Assembly (NCBI GenBank): GCA_047495785.1
Contig: JBLDXI010000060.1
Coordinates: forward strand, 186,001 to 250,000
From: Lepidodermella squamata
Taxonomy: Eukaryota > Gastrotricha
Reading direction: 5' to 3'
Length of the DNA: 64,000 nt
The position numbers were made by a program, and so were the translations under genes. Under the pieces are notes generated by a model that was given only the letters and a program-made list of their open reading frames with translations, had not been told where the DNA came from and made no database searches. Each line of letters starts with the position of its first letter. Position 1 is the stretch's first letter. Of this stretch, positions 1 through 10,681 are shown piece by piece.

Positions 1-347
1 GATAAATTGACGAAATAATGCCCTAGTTTTTGCCGAATTTGACCTTAAGCCCGGCAAAATCGGACGAAAATGAAGTCGCTTATAGCGAGAAGCCGTTAAT
101 TTGACAACATGTTTTCAGCGATCCCAATTACTAGGAAAGTTCCTGTTTAACAGTATACACACTCAGATGCATAATTAATGATTAGGCGTAAGTACGGGTA
201 ATAGCTCAGCTGGATACACGATTTGCTGTCAATTATTTGCTCAGTCATTTTTTGCCCTTTTAGAAGAATTCGGCAGAAAATTTAAGGAAAGCTACTTTGC
301 AAGATTTTACCAATTAAACAGACTTTTTCTTGTTTTTTTTTATTACC

Positions 348-1573
348 ATGTTGCTGCGACTGGTGATAAGTCTATTACCGCTGGTAGCTGAAGGCTATTT
401 ACCACCTGAAGAAGCTTTGCGGATTGCTTTAATTGATAATTGCAGTATCAGAGCAGATGCGAGGCCTGTGTTGAACGCAGAAGATCCTGTGAGAGCTACG
501 TCAACACTGGATGCACTTTCCTTCCGCGGAATTAACGACCGCGATCAAACGTCAGTTCACAATTTTCGCCAACAAACTCGTTACCTATATCCAAATTGAT
601 TGATTCAGATTTACTGTTTTTGCGAGCTTGAACATGAACTGGAAGCATGTTTGCGTCGAATCGTTCAACTGGTCGAGCAAACCAGAGTTTGCTGGAATAT
701 CAAGACTCGATGAAAAAAGCGACAATGTGTGGTTGCCGCCTCTTCTCCTAATTAATGCAGCTGGCGATTTTGACATACCAAGATTCAGCCCCATGTCGAT
801 GTACTACCCAAGCGGAACGGTATCAAACATATTCACTGGATATTTCACCAGCTTTTGTGAAATTGAGTAAGGATTTGATTTACATAGATTTACGGGCTAA
901 TAATGAGTTGCACAGCTTTTACAAGTTCCCATTTGATACCCAAACTTGCGGATTCATAATCGAGCCGTACATTGAAACAACCCTTTTCGACGTGATCTTA
1001 GACCCAGATTCGACAAGCTTGATTCATCTTAATCCGCTGACATTCAATAGACAAAGCAATATGTGGCAATTCGTCATGGCTAGTGCCTCGAACAAAAGTG
1101 TGACCTACCCAGGCTACGACAACATTGCATGGTCACACCTTGCGTTTTCCTTCACCTTCAAACGCCGATACGAGTACTATGCAAGTTCGATTTTCCTACC
1201 ATCTTTTGCCCTGTTGCTTCTTCAAGCTCTCGCCGGCCTTCTACCACCTGCAGAACCGGAGAGGTCTTCGTTCAACATGACGGTCGTCCTGGCCTTCAGC
1301 GTTCTTCAGTCGATGGTTTACGACAAAATCCCTCAAACTTCTAACACTCCTTTGATAGTCTATTTCATCCTAACTCAACTCGGGACCAGTGTGATGTTCT
1401 GCTGCTATAGTCTAACCGCGTGTTTCTTGGCCCACATTTTATGTGGCAGGGAATGTTTTGTCTTCAGATACCACGTTAGCCTAGTAAGGTTGATTGACTT
1501 TATAACACATGCCTTTTTACTGTTTACGAATATTGCTATCAACATTACGTTAATGTGCCTCATGACCTCGTGA
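348..1573 (+). CDS. Cys-loop ligand-gated ion channel subunit (nicotinic-receptor-like)
   Basis: Modelled exons are 348-550, 609-866 and 916-1573 (372 aa); introns of 58 and 49 nt have GT-AG ends and matching phases. The protein starts with a signal peptide (MLLRLVISLLPLVAEG) and has the channel landmarks WLPP...N and a Cys-loop that is only restored when 867-915 is spliced out: Cys, 13 residues, Cys ending FPFDTQTC. TM1 begins near YYASSIFLPSF, M2 contains SSFNMTVVLAFSVLQSMV, and M3 and M4 follow with a very short M3-M4 loop. No vicinal YxCC pair is seen before TM1, so it resembles a non-alpha subunit. The family forms pentameric transmitter-gated channels in the plasma membrane. I chose ATG 348 because it opens the signal peptide. 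The ligand is not predictable from this sequence. Confidence 0.85.
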
Positions 1574-1659
1574 AGCCGCAGCTGATAAGATAAGGATGAA
1601 AAATGTATCTCTATCCCATACAAAATGCAGTGGGGTTGAAGGTCGGAATAAAATTCAAA

Positions 1660-2066
1660 ATGCTTGTGAGCCCGGAAACTTCCCTGCTTGTCCTAGCCCT
1701 GGTTCAAACTTCATGTGAGTTGATCAAGAATTTTTTCTGGTTTCAGATGCTGAACTATTGATTTTTGAAGATGCTATTCAGTGCTGGGAAGGTATCGGAA
1801 ATTATACGACAGCTGACGATTGCGACTGGTGCGTGAAAGCAGTGCCGCATTACAGAGATGCTCATATTTGCAAGCAATGCGTGACTGAAGACGAAGTTCC
1901 GCCCTTCACTTTTGTAAACTGCGACGACGTTCTGTTTGAAGGCTACGTCGCCGAAGTTTGCTACTGCAACGACAAGGACTTTTGTAACTACGCTGGACAC
2001 TTGGAACATCCGCAATTTTTTGTTATTTTCTCATCATTATTTACGCTATTTTACAATAAAATTTGA
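1660..2066 (+). CDS. Ly6/uPAR-like GPI-anchored protein 1
   Basis: Exons 1660-1714 and 1747-2066, separated by an unusually short 32-nt intron. The first exon supplies a signal peptide; the second carries the three-finger cysteine pattern, with CEG-like start (CWEG), CDWC, CKQC and the family-ending signature CYCNDKDFCN. A hydrophobic tail (FFVIFSSLFTLFYNKI) looks like a GPI-attachment signal. Such proteins sit on the outer leaflet; several bind or chaperone nicotinic receptors. It starts 87 nt after the channel gene on the same strand. AATAAA overlaps the stop region. The 32-nt intron is the weakest part of the model; the mature domain is secure. Confidence 0.75.
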
Positions 2067-2645
2067 ATGAACCCGTCCTAAAAATAAGTAAGGACAACTA
2101 ATTTGGTACATGCAGTGTAAGGCAGTTTCGGTACGAGTGCGGATTCGCAATGTTATTCAGCATTGGATACTTGAGATGGAAAAATATCACGTTTCATAGA
2201 ATTAATTTAATTTTCTGTGATGTCTCAAGTTCAAGTTCGTGCTGATGCGGTCTTGCAGTTTTAAGTAATACTTCGACTCTATGCCGCGGTTAATTCAGCG
2301 TTTTTGTTATTCAGAGTGAGCTCAAATCGAATTACTAGTGTTAGTATTGCCATTATTACGGTCATGTGATTTTGTTATCGCCTTTAATCTAATAAGATTT
2401 ATTTCCTCCGCGCTTTATTTAGGTCATCGCCTTTCACTCTATGTATATGTGCGGCCGTATGTGTCGTGTATAGTACTCACGTCTCATCCGGAATATAGCA
2501 GATAAAAAAGAGCCTTAATCGTCGTGTAAATTTATGCCTCCCTTGAGGTTGGCCCGTAAAATTCACTATTTGCTTGTTGGATAAAGCTGTAATATTAAAT
2601 CACCAATATTTTGTCGTGCTCTAATAATTTCTTAGAAATGTGAGG
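2067..2645. other. Intergenic, no gene seen
   Basis: AT-rich spacer between two Ly6-type genes. No convincing coding frame, RNA gene or repeat is seen. Confidence 0.6.
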
Positions 2646-3654
2646 ATGATTATTTTTTTATCCATCATTTACTGCTTAATCGGCTTAACAAGTGAGTTTT
2701 TGAAAATTTAGATTTTTCAGCTGAACAATCTCAAACAAAATTCTCGTAGTGTTCTTCACGTTCCAAGTTAGGAAATAAGGTTTCTTTAGAACAAAGATTC
2801 GTTTCTTGTGCTTCCCGATTATTTGGATGGAAAGTTCGTTCATTAAATATAGCATCCGTAGTTTATTTTCGCTGATCATAGTACCCGAAGGAATGGCTCA
2901 CCTCATAGCATAAACTCAGCTTTCAGCGGAACTAATGAGCCTACTTAAATTGAGCTCCAGTCTCCAGTCTTTGAGAAAAATATATCGTTGAAAAGAGGTA
3001 GACTGGTTTTACTATAAATAGATTACTCTAGTTTTAGCCAAAGAAGAAATTTCCTTAATTTTTGTCAAACTGGCAATTGACTTAGATGTATTTTCCTGAT
3101 ATTAGCCCCGGTGACGGAAATTTCACCCAGAGTATGGCATTTTAATAGACCAATTACATACCAGGGTTAGCAAGGGTGTTGGGGTCAGTGTTTACAGTAT
3201 TTTCAGATCAGAAATCAAATTTTAATTAGTAGCCTAAGTTTTAAATTCCATAGAGCAGATGGTAAGTCCAGGAACCTGTAGGCTGTAGGACAACAAACAT
3301 GAGCCGAAAAATCAATAACTGTTTTCTACATTTAATGATTATTTTTTACTTGCAGCATCGCTTCAGTGTTACAAAGGCACGAACAATTTCCAGGCGTTAA
3401 CCGAGTGCGAAATGTGCGCGAGGTGGCAACCGGTCGAGAATGACACGGTCGTTAACAAGGACTGCATAAAAGACGCGGCTGCCAGCATCCGCGTCGGCTG
3501 TGCCCCGGTCGTGGTCGCCGGCATCCTTTCCGACGTCTGCTTCTGCGACGATCGCGATCTTTGCAATGCAGCGGAAAGGCCTGGTGCCTCGATACCTGTT
3601 AATGCAATTGTTGTCTTATCATCGTTGCTAGGATTGCCGTATTCACCTGTCTGA
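2646..3654 (+). CDS. Ly6/uPAR-like GPI-anchored protein 2
   Basis: Exon 1 (2646-2691) encodes a signal peptide starting MIIFLSIIYCLIGLT; exon 2 is 3356-3654. The 664-nt intron (2692-3355) has a GTGAGT donor and a TTGCAG acceptor and the phases agree (1+2 nt), giving 114 aa. The mature part begins LQCYKG and ends its three-finger domain with CFCDDRDLCN, followed by a hydrophobic tail fit for a GPI anchor. It is a paralogue of the gene before it and of those at 44687 and 47662. AATAAA follows the stop at about 3657. The long intron is an exception in this window, so exon 1 is less sure than exon 2. Confidence 0.7.
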
Positions 3655-3928
3655 TCAAATAAATGAACAATAGCACCAATATTTTGAATTGTTCAGGACT
3701 ATAGCGTCGAAAATCACTCTGGTTGTTTAGAGATGCTAGGGCGAACTATCTTTATTAGTGAAAAACTCGTGCAGTTGAATAATATTCATTCAAAAATACT
3801 CAATAGCATTTCCATATTATTTTCGGCAAAATTTGAAGCATTGGAAAGAACTGTGACCGCAAGCATTTAAGTCTTTTAGACATCTAATGTCTTCATGATA
3901 TTGAATCCTTGAAAAACCGATCTTTCCT

Positions 3929-4147
3929 TCATGGAGCAGGAGCAACCATAGCCAAAGCTTGCAGCCCTGCAAAAATTGAACCTGCCGTAACGCTCCCGAC
4001 ATAGGCCTGGGCTCCCGCAGCCAATGAACCGGCTACAGGTCCGAGAGCACTGAATCCGAGCCATCCTGCTACTACAGGGGCTCCAATAGGGCTCACGGAG
4101 ATGGCAGTTCCAATGCTGGTAACAACAAGCCACGAAACAAATCCCAT
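3929..4147 (-). CDS. ISG12/IFI27-like small hydrophobic protein
   Basis: A 72-aa protein rich in Gly, Ala, Ser and Val. The segment VAGWLGFSALGPVAGSLAAG followed by VTAGSIFAGLQALAMVAP matches the pattern of the ISG12 (IFI6/IFI27) family: repeated small-residue helices with GF..G..AGS.AA and a later AGS..A.LQ. Vertebrate members are interferon-inducible and act at mitochondrial or nuclear membranes; outside vertebrates the role is poorly known. The ATG at 4147 opens a hydrophobic N-terminus, with no separate domain upstream. It is transcribed towards the Ly6 gene at 2646-3654. The length is slightly short for the family, so an upstream exon is possible. Confidence 0.6.
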   Translation of the reverse strand: MGFVSWLVVTSIGTAISVSPIGAPVVAGWLGFSALGPVAGSLAAGAQAYVGSVTAGSIFAGLQALAMVAPAP

Positions 4148-5520
4148 TTTATCAAAGAATAAAGTAGATGTTCTAGAAAAAAATCGAGAATTGAAGGGAA
4201 GATGAAGATTTTTAAGTTGGTATTCAGAAACAGAAAAGAGACCGTCCTCAAGAAAAGCGCAATCGAAAGAGCAGACTCGTTAAAACAAATCGTCATATAA
4301 AAGCAATGCACAACTTTGCTAGTCGGCGTGCACAAGGTTATTATCTAATCACAAGGTGCCAAAATCCCACTATGTTACAATTATGATTCATCTTTAATTT
4401 TGTAATTGCGATAATGTATTTTTAGCTGGAATGACACAGGCATAGACTGAAATCTTATCAGATTTATGAACGCAGTCGCCTTTCGTTCGCGCCAACTCTG
4501 TGACTCACATTGTGTGAAGATTCCGCAAGTCTTTTTGAAACCAGATGCCAAATTGCAGAGAGTTCAAAGCTAATCCAAGAACTTTGGCTATAACTGCAGG
4601 GTGCGATCATGGATCCAGGAACTGTTGAAGAAATGAAAAATGCAGTTCTCCATGTTCCTCAAAATTACTTGTAATTCCCGCTGAAAATGGTTCAAACTTT
4701 TCAAAATTGACTGAATAGCGGGATAGATTTCCGTTCAGATTTCCAATAAATTGCAGGGTGTTCGATTTAAGTTTGAAAATGAAGATACTACCTTTGACCT
4801 TTGATAATGAGTTGATAACACCTCTTGGAAGTTTGATTTCAAACATTTTCATTTTCTTCCATTTTTGTAAAATCCATGACCCAAGACTCAGGGTTAAACA
4901 ACGGTTTAGCGATAGCGAATCGGTAGAACATCGAGCAAATAGGCACTAGGCACTATTTACTTACCATGGAGAACGTTCTCTAAGGTACTTACAGATTTCA
5001 CACATTTTTTGGTTGTATGCGCGTCACTTTTCCGCTTAAAAATTCCATTACAAGAATTTAATATTTTATCAAGATACGGGATTACGCGCAAACCTATACC
5101 CTGCCGGAGCAGGGCTTTAAGACAACATTGCAACACATGGAATCAGATAGTAGCAGGGCTCTCTCTAAGTAACTCTTGGAAGCACAAGGAATTTTTGCCA
5201 AACGAAATACCCGCCAATGACCGCATTTCCATCCCATCAGCGTCTTGCCCCATCCCTGTCCACTAAGCTCTTCCTTATCGCCGCTACAAATTGCCGCAGC
5301 CACCCTAAAATAATCATTTATCACACCTTCCGTAGTCCACTGTTAAGGATTATCCTCTTACGGCATGTTTATTTTGAGGGGGCCGTCGTTTTTGCGGAAA
5401 TTGCCATCAGAAGTTAACAGCAGGCTGTAAAAAATTAGCATCGCGATAATTTCTGTTTGACGTAATACCCACAGAGCCATTTTTGTGCCGATAGCTAACA
5501 GGAGCGAATTATTGATAAGT
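4148..5520. other. Spacer and 5' flank of cassette unit 1
   Basis: 4148-4880 shows no gene. From about 4880 the sequence is shared with the regions before the other two A copies (from about 12325 and 21040), so it is the duplicated upstream region of gene A. It contains a perfect 6-bp stem-loop at 5099-5114 (CCCTGC CGGA GCAGGG), repeated at 12513-12528 and decayed in unit 3. The promoter of A probably lies here, but I see no clear TATA box. Confidence 0.55.
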
Positions 5521-7224
5521 ATGTCTGTGCCAAAAATTGTGGAAAAGGATGGCGAATTGACGACAGATCACTACAGAAAAAGGCACGCTGTTTCAGGTGA
5601 CAGGAGAGCAGATTCATACTCAGAAAAGTCGGATGTTGCTGATCAACCAGGGAAAAGAAAGCGACGGGGCGAACCTGAGGACCAGTCGCCAGCCTCCAAG
5701 AATTCCAAACTTGACGAGCCAGAGCTTTTCGTTCGAAGTAATCAAGCGAACAGAGAAGCCACTGCAAGTTCAAAGCAATCAAACATTGAAGCTGCGACTA
5801 GTCGCCAAGCAGACAGGAAGCCTTCTTCACAACCTGAAGACCAGGACTCCAAAGTGCTTTTCTTCGCAGAGCATCACTTGCAGGTCGACATTTTCGTTAC
5901 AGGCGAAGACGTCCGCGGCCGAATCAGCAACAAGAACGCAACCTACTCCGATGCTTTTCTCCAGCAGCTTCGAGATGATTTGAATGCAACGAAGTCTAAA
6001 TTGGACAAGTACTACATTGATGGTGAGCGAGAAAACCGGGCTAAATGGGCTTGGAATAAATTTCAAGGTATCTCCGATGTTTACCGCGATCTTCGATTTC
6101 GCATCCAGAAAGAATTCAACGGGCAAATTGTGACAAATGCTTGGATGAAGTACTTTGAAATCATCAGGCACTATGGGCTGATACCCTCTGATTGGCGGGT
6201 TTATGATGAAACCAGGCACAACCATCGTCATGAAGACCAGGACGATGATGGCAGGGTGTTTACAGCGTTCTTCAACGCAGAACTGCCTGGAGCAGCTGTT
6301 TGCGCTTTCAACCACTACATGAAGACGCGAGCTCGAAGACTTCCTTTCGAATGGTGGGCGTCCAGTTTAGCCCCGGATGTGGACGAGGCGAGTGAATCCC
6401 TCAATAACAACTGCCTTGGCGATCAATACGGGTTGTATGAACGCAACAAAGACCGCTGGCTTATGGAGATTGGAAATTCTCCAGCCGAGCGGAACAACGG
6501 CGATGCTACAGTCCTAAAGAACCTTCTGGATTTCGAGGCCAAAATCGGGCCACCATCTGCCGTTCGCGGGGTGGATTTCTACAGCCATGATGCCGGTATT
6601 GATGTAAGTGAGGGGCAAGAGGGCGAACTTGGCTTCAACCAGCAGGAGCTAGCAAACGCCAAGATTCATCTCGGCTGTGCTCTAGCTGGATTTCTGACGC
6701 TGAAAAAGGGCGGCACTTTCATCGCGAAACAGTACACCTTTTTCGAGACATTCACCTGGAATCTGATCTTGATCTACGCGTCCCTGTTTCGCGAGTTCAA
6801 AATCTGTAAACCGCTCACGTCCCGGCCGAGAAACAGTGAAATCTACCTCGTTGGTAAGGGATTCAAAGGCCTGCCAAATGAAGTTCGAGACGTTTTAACT
6901 GAACGGCTAGAAAACTTCACCACAGATCCATTTATTTCGGAGAAGGACGTCGAAGCCAATTTTTCGCAGCCGTTTGCCTGCATTCAGCGATTCGCAGATC
7001 GAGTTTTCCGAAAACAGCAAATTCGGTGTATCGAGTCAAACATCGCCCTATACGAGGCTAATCGCTGGGATTTGCGGGATTTGGAGCAAAAGGTCGGCGA
7101 GGTTAAGACGGAACGTGTCGATAAATGGATCAACGACTACGAAATCAAGCCTCTCGCTGATACGGAGAAAAACTGGATTCCAAGTCTACAGCAGGATAGA
7201 AAATTCGCCTACCGTAGAAAATAA
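5521..7224 (+). CDS. Gene A: FtsJ/CMTR2-like cap 2'-O-methyltransferase
   Basis: A single-exon, 567-aa protein. Residues 1-120 are a charged low-complexity region with a basic, NLS-like GKRKRR. The rest is an FtsJ-type SAM methyltransferase closest in layout to the metazoan cap-2 enzyme CMTR2: TNAWMKYFEI (Lys210), a PGA SAM-binding turn followed by AFNHYMK, an NNGD motif, VDFYSHDAG (Asp357), GGTFIAKQY (Lys403) and SRPRNSEIYLV (Glu440). These four residues form the K-D-K-E catalytic set of 2'-O-methyltransferases, so it may be active on mRNA caps or another RNA in the nucleus. I used ATG 5521; the frame upstream has only GTG/TTG codons. The stop is 68 nt before gene B. Unlike B and C it lacks the intron at the PG|G turn. 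Confidence 0.8.
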   Translation: MSVPKIVEKDGELTTDHYRKRHAVSGDRRADSYSEKSDVADQPGKRKRRGEPEDQSPASKNSKLDEPELFVRSNQANREATASSKQSNIEAATSRQADRKPSSQPEDQDSKVLFFAEHHLQVDIFVTGEDVRGRISNKNATYSDAFLQQLRDDLNATKSKLDKYYIDGERENRAKWAWNKFQGISDVYRDLRFRIQKEFNGQIVTNAWMKYFEIIRHYGLIPSDWRVYDETRHNHRHEDQDDDGRVFTAFFNAELPGAAVCAFNHYMKTRARRLPFEWWASSLAPDVDEASESLNNNCLGDQYGLYERNKDRWLMEIGNSPAERNNGDATVLKNLLDFEAKIGPPSAVRGVDFYSHDAGIDVSEGQEGELGFNQQELANAKIHLGCALAGFLTLKKGGTFIAKQYTFFETFTWNLILIYASLFREFKICKPLTSRPRNSEIYLVGKGFKGLPNEVRDVLTERLENFTTDPFISEKDVEANFSQPFACIQRFADRVFRKQQIRCIESNIALYEANRWDLRDLEQKVGEVKTERVDKWINDYEIKPLADTEKNWIPSLQQDRKFAYRRK

Positions 7225-7292
7225 TCAATCGAAATAAAACCTGAGCATTAAATTACTGTTATTTGATTTAGACAATTTAATAAAGCTGAAAT

Positions 7293-8562
7293 ATGGATTT
7301 GGATATGGTTGATAATTTCGAGGAAGTCAAACTTCCTAAAATTGATGTTAGAGATATTGAGCGTTACTTGGACCTGGACACGGGTAGATACGACGAGCCT
7401 GGTTTGATGGATCTGAGAGGAGTTCTGATGCCACTTCGTGAAAGATGTTACGTCGATAACCGCGAATTCAGTCAAGAAACAGACCTGCTGCACGGCTTAA
7501 AGCCGCATATTGAGTCTCGATTCAATGGCCAAGCCGTAACAAATGGATGGTTGAAGTTCTACGAGGTCACAGGCCACTACAATCTGATTCAGCGTAGTCG
7601 GGAGGATCGCTTTATTGCTTTCCACAATGCAGCTTTGATAGGTTTTCAGTAAAATATACAGAACTCTGCACGGATTAAATGTTTCTTCTACAGGAGGTGC
7701 TTTAAGCGCTTATAACCATATGGTTAAAACTAAACCTCTGAAAGAGAGAGCAGGCTATGATTGGTATGCCTCCGACTTGATGGAGGAAACCAGACGCATG
7801 GACTGTTACAGGTTCTACCGCAGTAACGTCGGGAAATGGTTGTTTTCGAATCGAAACGACGGCGATTGTCGCAAGGTTTCCACTGTCCGAGATTTCGAAA
7901 GCCGAATCGGCCCTAAATCACAAGTAGGTGGTGTTGACCTGTGCTACCATGACTGCGCAACAAATGCCTCATCCGACCCTGAGTACGATCAGGAAAGAGT
8001 CGATGCGCAAGCTCATCTTGGATGTGCCCTGTCTGCGTTTCTAACTCTGAGAGATGGAGGGTCATTTGTAGCAGCCCAGTTCACCTACTTCCAAACGTTG
8101 ACTTGGAATTTGATCCTTATCTACGCAGCGCTTTTCGATGAATTTTACTTGTGCAAGCCAGTTGCGTCTCGCTCAAGGAATAGCGAGGTCTACTTTGTCG
8201 GAAAAGGTTACAAGAAAATGCCTAAATGGCTTGAAGACAAATTGATGTGCCGCTTGGAGAAGTTCACGTTAACGCCGATTCTAGCAAAACAGGTGTTGGA
8301 TGATAAAGGAGAAATCGGTCGCGCTATCAAGCTAATCGTCGAATTTTGCCACAAAATTTCCGGCCGACAAATGGTAGTTCTACGCCGCAATCGTGAGCTT
8401 TACGATACTAATTGCAGTGATCTTCGATCGCTGATGCGTGAGCCTGCGGAAACAAGCAAGAATCAGTGGTTAGCTAGCAACCTTGTTGCCCGTCTTGACG
8501 ATGCCAACTGGCTCCCGCCTGGTAAAATTCCCCAGCAGCGTGGTCGAAATTATCGATTTTAG
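7293..8562 (+). CDS. Gene B: CMTR2-like methyltransferase paralogue lacking the second catalytic Lys
   Basis: Exons 7293-7641 and 7694-8562 (405 aa); the 52-nt intron splits the Gly after LI, at the SAM-binding PGG/IGG turn. The domain follows gene A: TNGWLKFYEV, GALSAYNHM, NDGDC, VDLCYHDCAT, GGSFVAAQFT and SRSRNSEVYFV. The position matching Lys403 of A is Ala244, so the K-D-K-E set is K-D-A-E. It has no long charged N-terminus. It starts 68 nt after A on the same strand and may share its transcript. Likely a non-catalytic relative or partner, though loss of activity is inferred from one residue. Confidence 0.75.
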
Positions 8563-8701
8563 ACCATGCCACACCATCTTCGCAATAAGACGCAATTTCG
8601 TGACGTCAACTAAATGATGTTATCCGATTTCGAATATAAACCGAGAATAGGCTTCTATTTCGTTCATCCCTGCTCTCTTTAAATATTTTTAGGTATCAAT
8701 T

Positions 8702-9994
8702 ATGGCTGACACCTTCAGGGAAGTGAGACTTCCGCCAATCGAACTTGAGGCTATCAGGCATTTTTTAGCTGCTGATGGCGAGCAGGATTACAATGAGCCT
8801 CAACTATTCGCCCTGCGGGCCCCGTTGATGCAAACGAGGAAGGATTTTTACATCGATAATTTCAGATTCAACGTAGTAATTGATCCCTTACATCAAGCTA
8901 GGCTCACCATCAAGCAGAATTATCGCGGTCAAAATGTGACAAATGGGTGGATGAAATTCTACGAAGTCGCGAGTCACTTCGATCTGGTGAACTGTGTTGG
9001 CAACAAGTTCCTTGCATTTCACAACGCAGCATTTCCAGGTTTGAAGTTTGAACATTGGAGCTAATTCTTGGATTTTTATCACAAAAATTGTGCACCAGGC
9101 GGAGCTTTGAGTGCTTACAACCATATGATTAAGACTGAGCCCGATCGCGAAAAGTATGAGTGGTTCGCGTCAGATATGTGGAGTCAAATCGTTGACCCTG
9201 ATGAAACAGAGCCAACAGATGAATACGGATTTTACAGAAAGAATAGAGATAAGTGGCTAATGTCAAGTTCGAACAGTGGCGACTGTAGGTTTGTCGAGAC
9301 AGTTCGCGGATTCCAAAAGGCTATTGGACCTAGGTCAGAGCATGGCGGTGTTGATTTTTGCTACCACGATGCCTCCACTAACGTTGCGGGGAATGAGGAT
9401 TATGACCACGAGACAGTAGACGCCCACGCCCATCTCGGATGCGCACTGGCTGCGTTTCTTACGCTTAAGGAGGGTGGCTCTTTCGCGGCTGCGCAGTTCA
9501 CGTGCTTCCAAACGATGACGTGGAACCTGATCCTCATTTACTCAGCCTTATTCGAAGAGTTTTATGTCTGCAAACCAGTTTCTTCTCGGTCGAAAAACAG
9601 CGAAGTTTATTTGGTTGGCAAAAAATTCAAGGGGCTTCCTCCATGGCTGGAGGACGTTTTGATGCAGCGTTTGATGCAGCCACTGAGCGACTTTTCGATG
9701 AAGCCCATATTGAAGAAAGATGTATTAGACGACAAAGATGGTTATATTGGAGAATCCATCGAGAAGATCATGGGTTTCTACTCAAACGTAGCTAAAACGC
9801 AGATTGAAGTTTTACACCGAAACCAAAAGCTTTACGAAAAGTATGAACAGGCAGGCTTAGATGCTTTGGGCCCGGATCTTCTAAATTCATTTGCAAATTT
9901 ATCGAATCAATGGATTCAGGAAAATAAGCCACGCGATTTGGCGTATTCCGATCGGCTACCTCACATCCCATTTCGCAAGCCACCAAACCACTAA
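8702..9994 (+). CDS. Gene C: CMTR2-like methyltransferase paralogue lacking the second catalytic Lys
   Basis: Exons 8702-9038 and 9099-9994 (410 aa), with a 60-nt intron at the same place as in B, splitting the second codon of PGG. Motifs are TNGWMKFYEV, PGGALSAYNHM, NSGDC, VDFCYHDAST, GGSFAAAQFT and SRSKNSEVYLV. Ala244 replaces the second catalytic Lys. C is closer to B than to A in length and intron position. A pyrimidine-rich TTTTTAG lies 9 nt upstream of the ATG, a plausible cis- or trans-splice acceptor. The gene begins 139 nt after B. An intact second version is at 24103. Confidence 0.75.
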
Positions 9995-10416
9995 TACCTA
10001 ATAATAATTAACGACAATTATTCGCTTTATTATTCCAAGCTAAAAAAGAAGTCGATTCGTTGAGGGAATTTATTTGTGAGTAATAACTCATCTACTTATT
10101 CATATTTCTCAATCAAACTTCTAATTCGTTTAAATCACAAAGTGATGCAAAACATGTTTATGATTGCACGTGGTGCCAAAATAAACTACGATCTTGACGC
10201 TGAGATTTAACTCACATGACTTATGCAGCCATATTATTGATAAAAGCGTTGAAACTGACATTTATTCGCTCGCAGATCCGGCGTTTTGCACCCCATATTT
10301 CGGCAGATGAATTCCGAGTAATATAACAAAGCATCATAATGACGCGTGAAGCCTAACCAGTACGCCTAATGTCTAGTCGAAGGAGACGTCGATTCAAAGA
10401 AATTGAACAGTAGCAA

Positions 10417-10671
10417 TTACTTCGTAAAAAAAATGCTAAGTCTTGTAATGGCTGTAGCATAACCTCTATAGTGGTTAATAAGCAAATTTTCCAATCGTTC
10501 CTGGTCTGTATTTGCTTTCGTCAATGCATGAAGCAAGCTGAAACCTGTAATCAGCGACATGACAAGGCTGGGAACAGCCACCGCGATTTGCTGATTGATG
10601 GGATTGCCATCTAGCACTGCGAGTATGAAAACCGAAGCTAAGAGTACTGTGTACTGATGCATTATTGGCAA
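10417..10671 (-). pseudogene. Truncated copy of a class C GPCR 3' end
   Basis: The reading VFILAVLDGNPINQQIAVAV and ALTKANTDQE nearly repeats the last two membrane segments of receptor 1 at 25730. The match continues into the 3' flank (10340-10410 against 25608-25690), so this is genomic duplication. The tail is shifted after TDQE and everything upstream of TM6 is missing. The copy ends about ten bases before the hairpin at 10682. It is not a functional gene. Confidence 0.85.
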
Positions 10672-10681
10672 GTATGGGCAA

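Larger units (their letters stand above)
4880..10015 (+). repeat. Cassette unit 1 (A-B-C, intact)
   Basis: First of three direct copies of a three-gene block. Order and strand of A, B and C are the same in all units, and the sequence 5' of A and between genes is also shared, so whole segments were copied, not single genes. All three genes are open here. Boundaries are approximate. Confidence 0.8.

Noticed and set aside
196-235. tRNA-like D-arm (TAGCTCAGCTGGATA)
   Set aside because: No pairing acceptor or T arm follows; at most a tRNA fragment.
867-887. A 21-nt intron in the channel gene
   Set aside because: GTAAGG...ACATAG would fit GT-AG, but the 49-nt alternative 867-915 restores the exact Cys-x13-Cys loop.
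5827-6315. Long minus-strand frame opposite gene A (also 13222-13710 and 22051-22491)
   Set aside because: Recurs in each A copy because the coding strand is conserved; it has no domain and lies antisense to a recognised enzyme.
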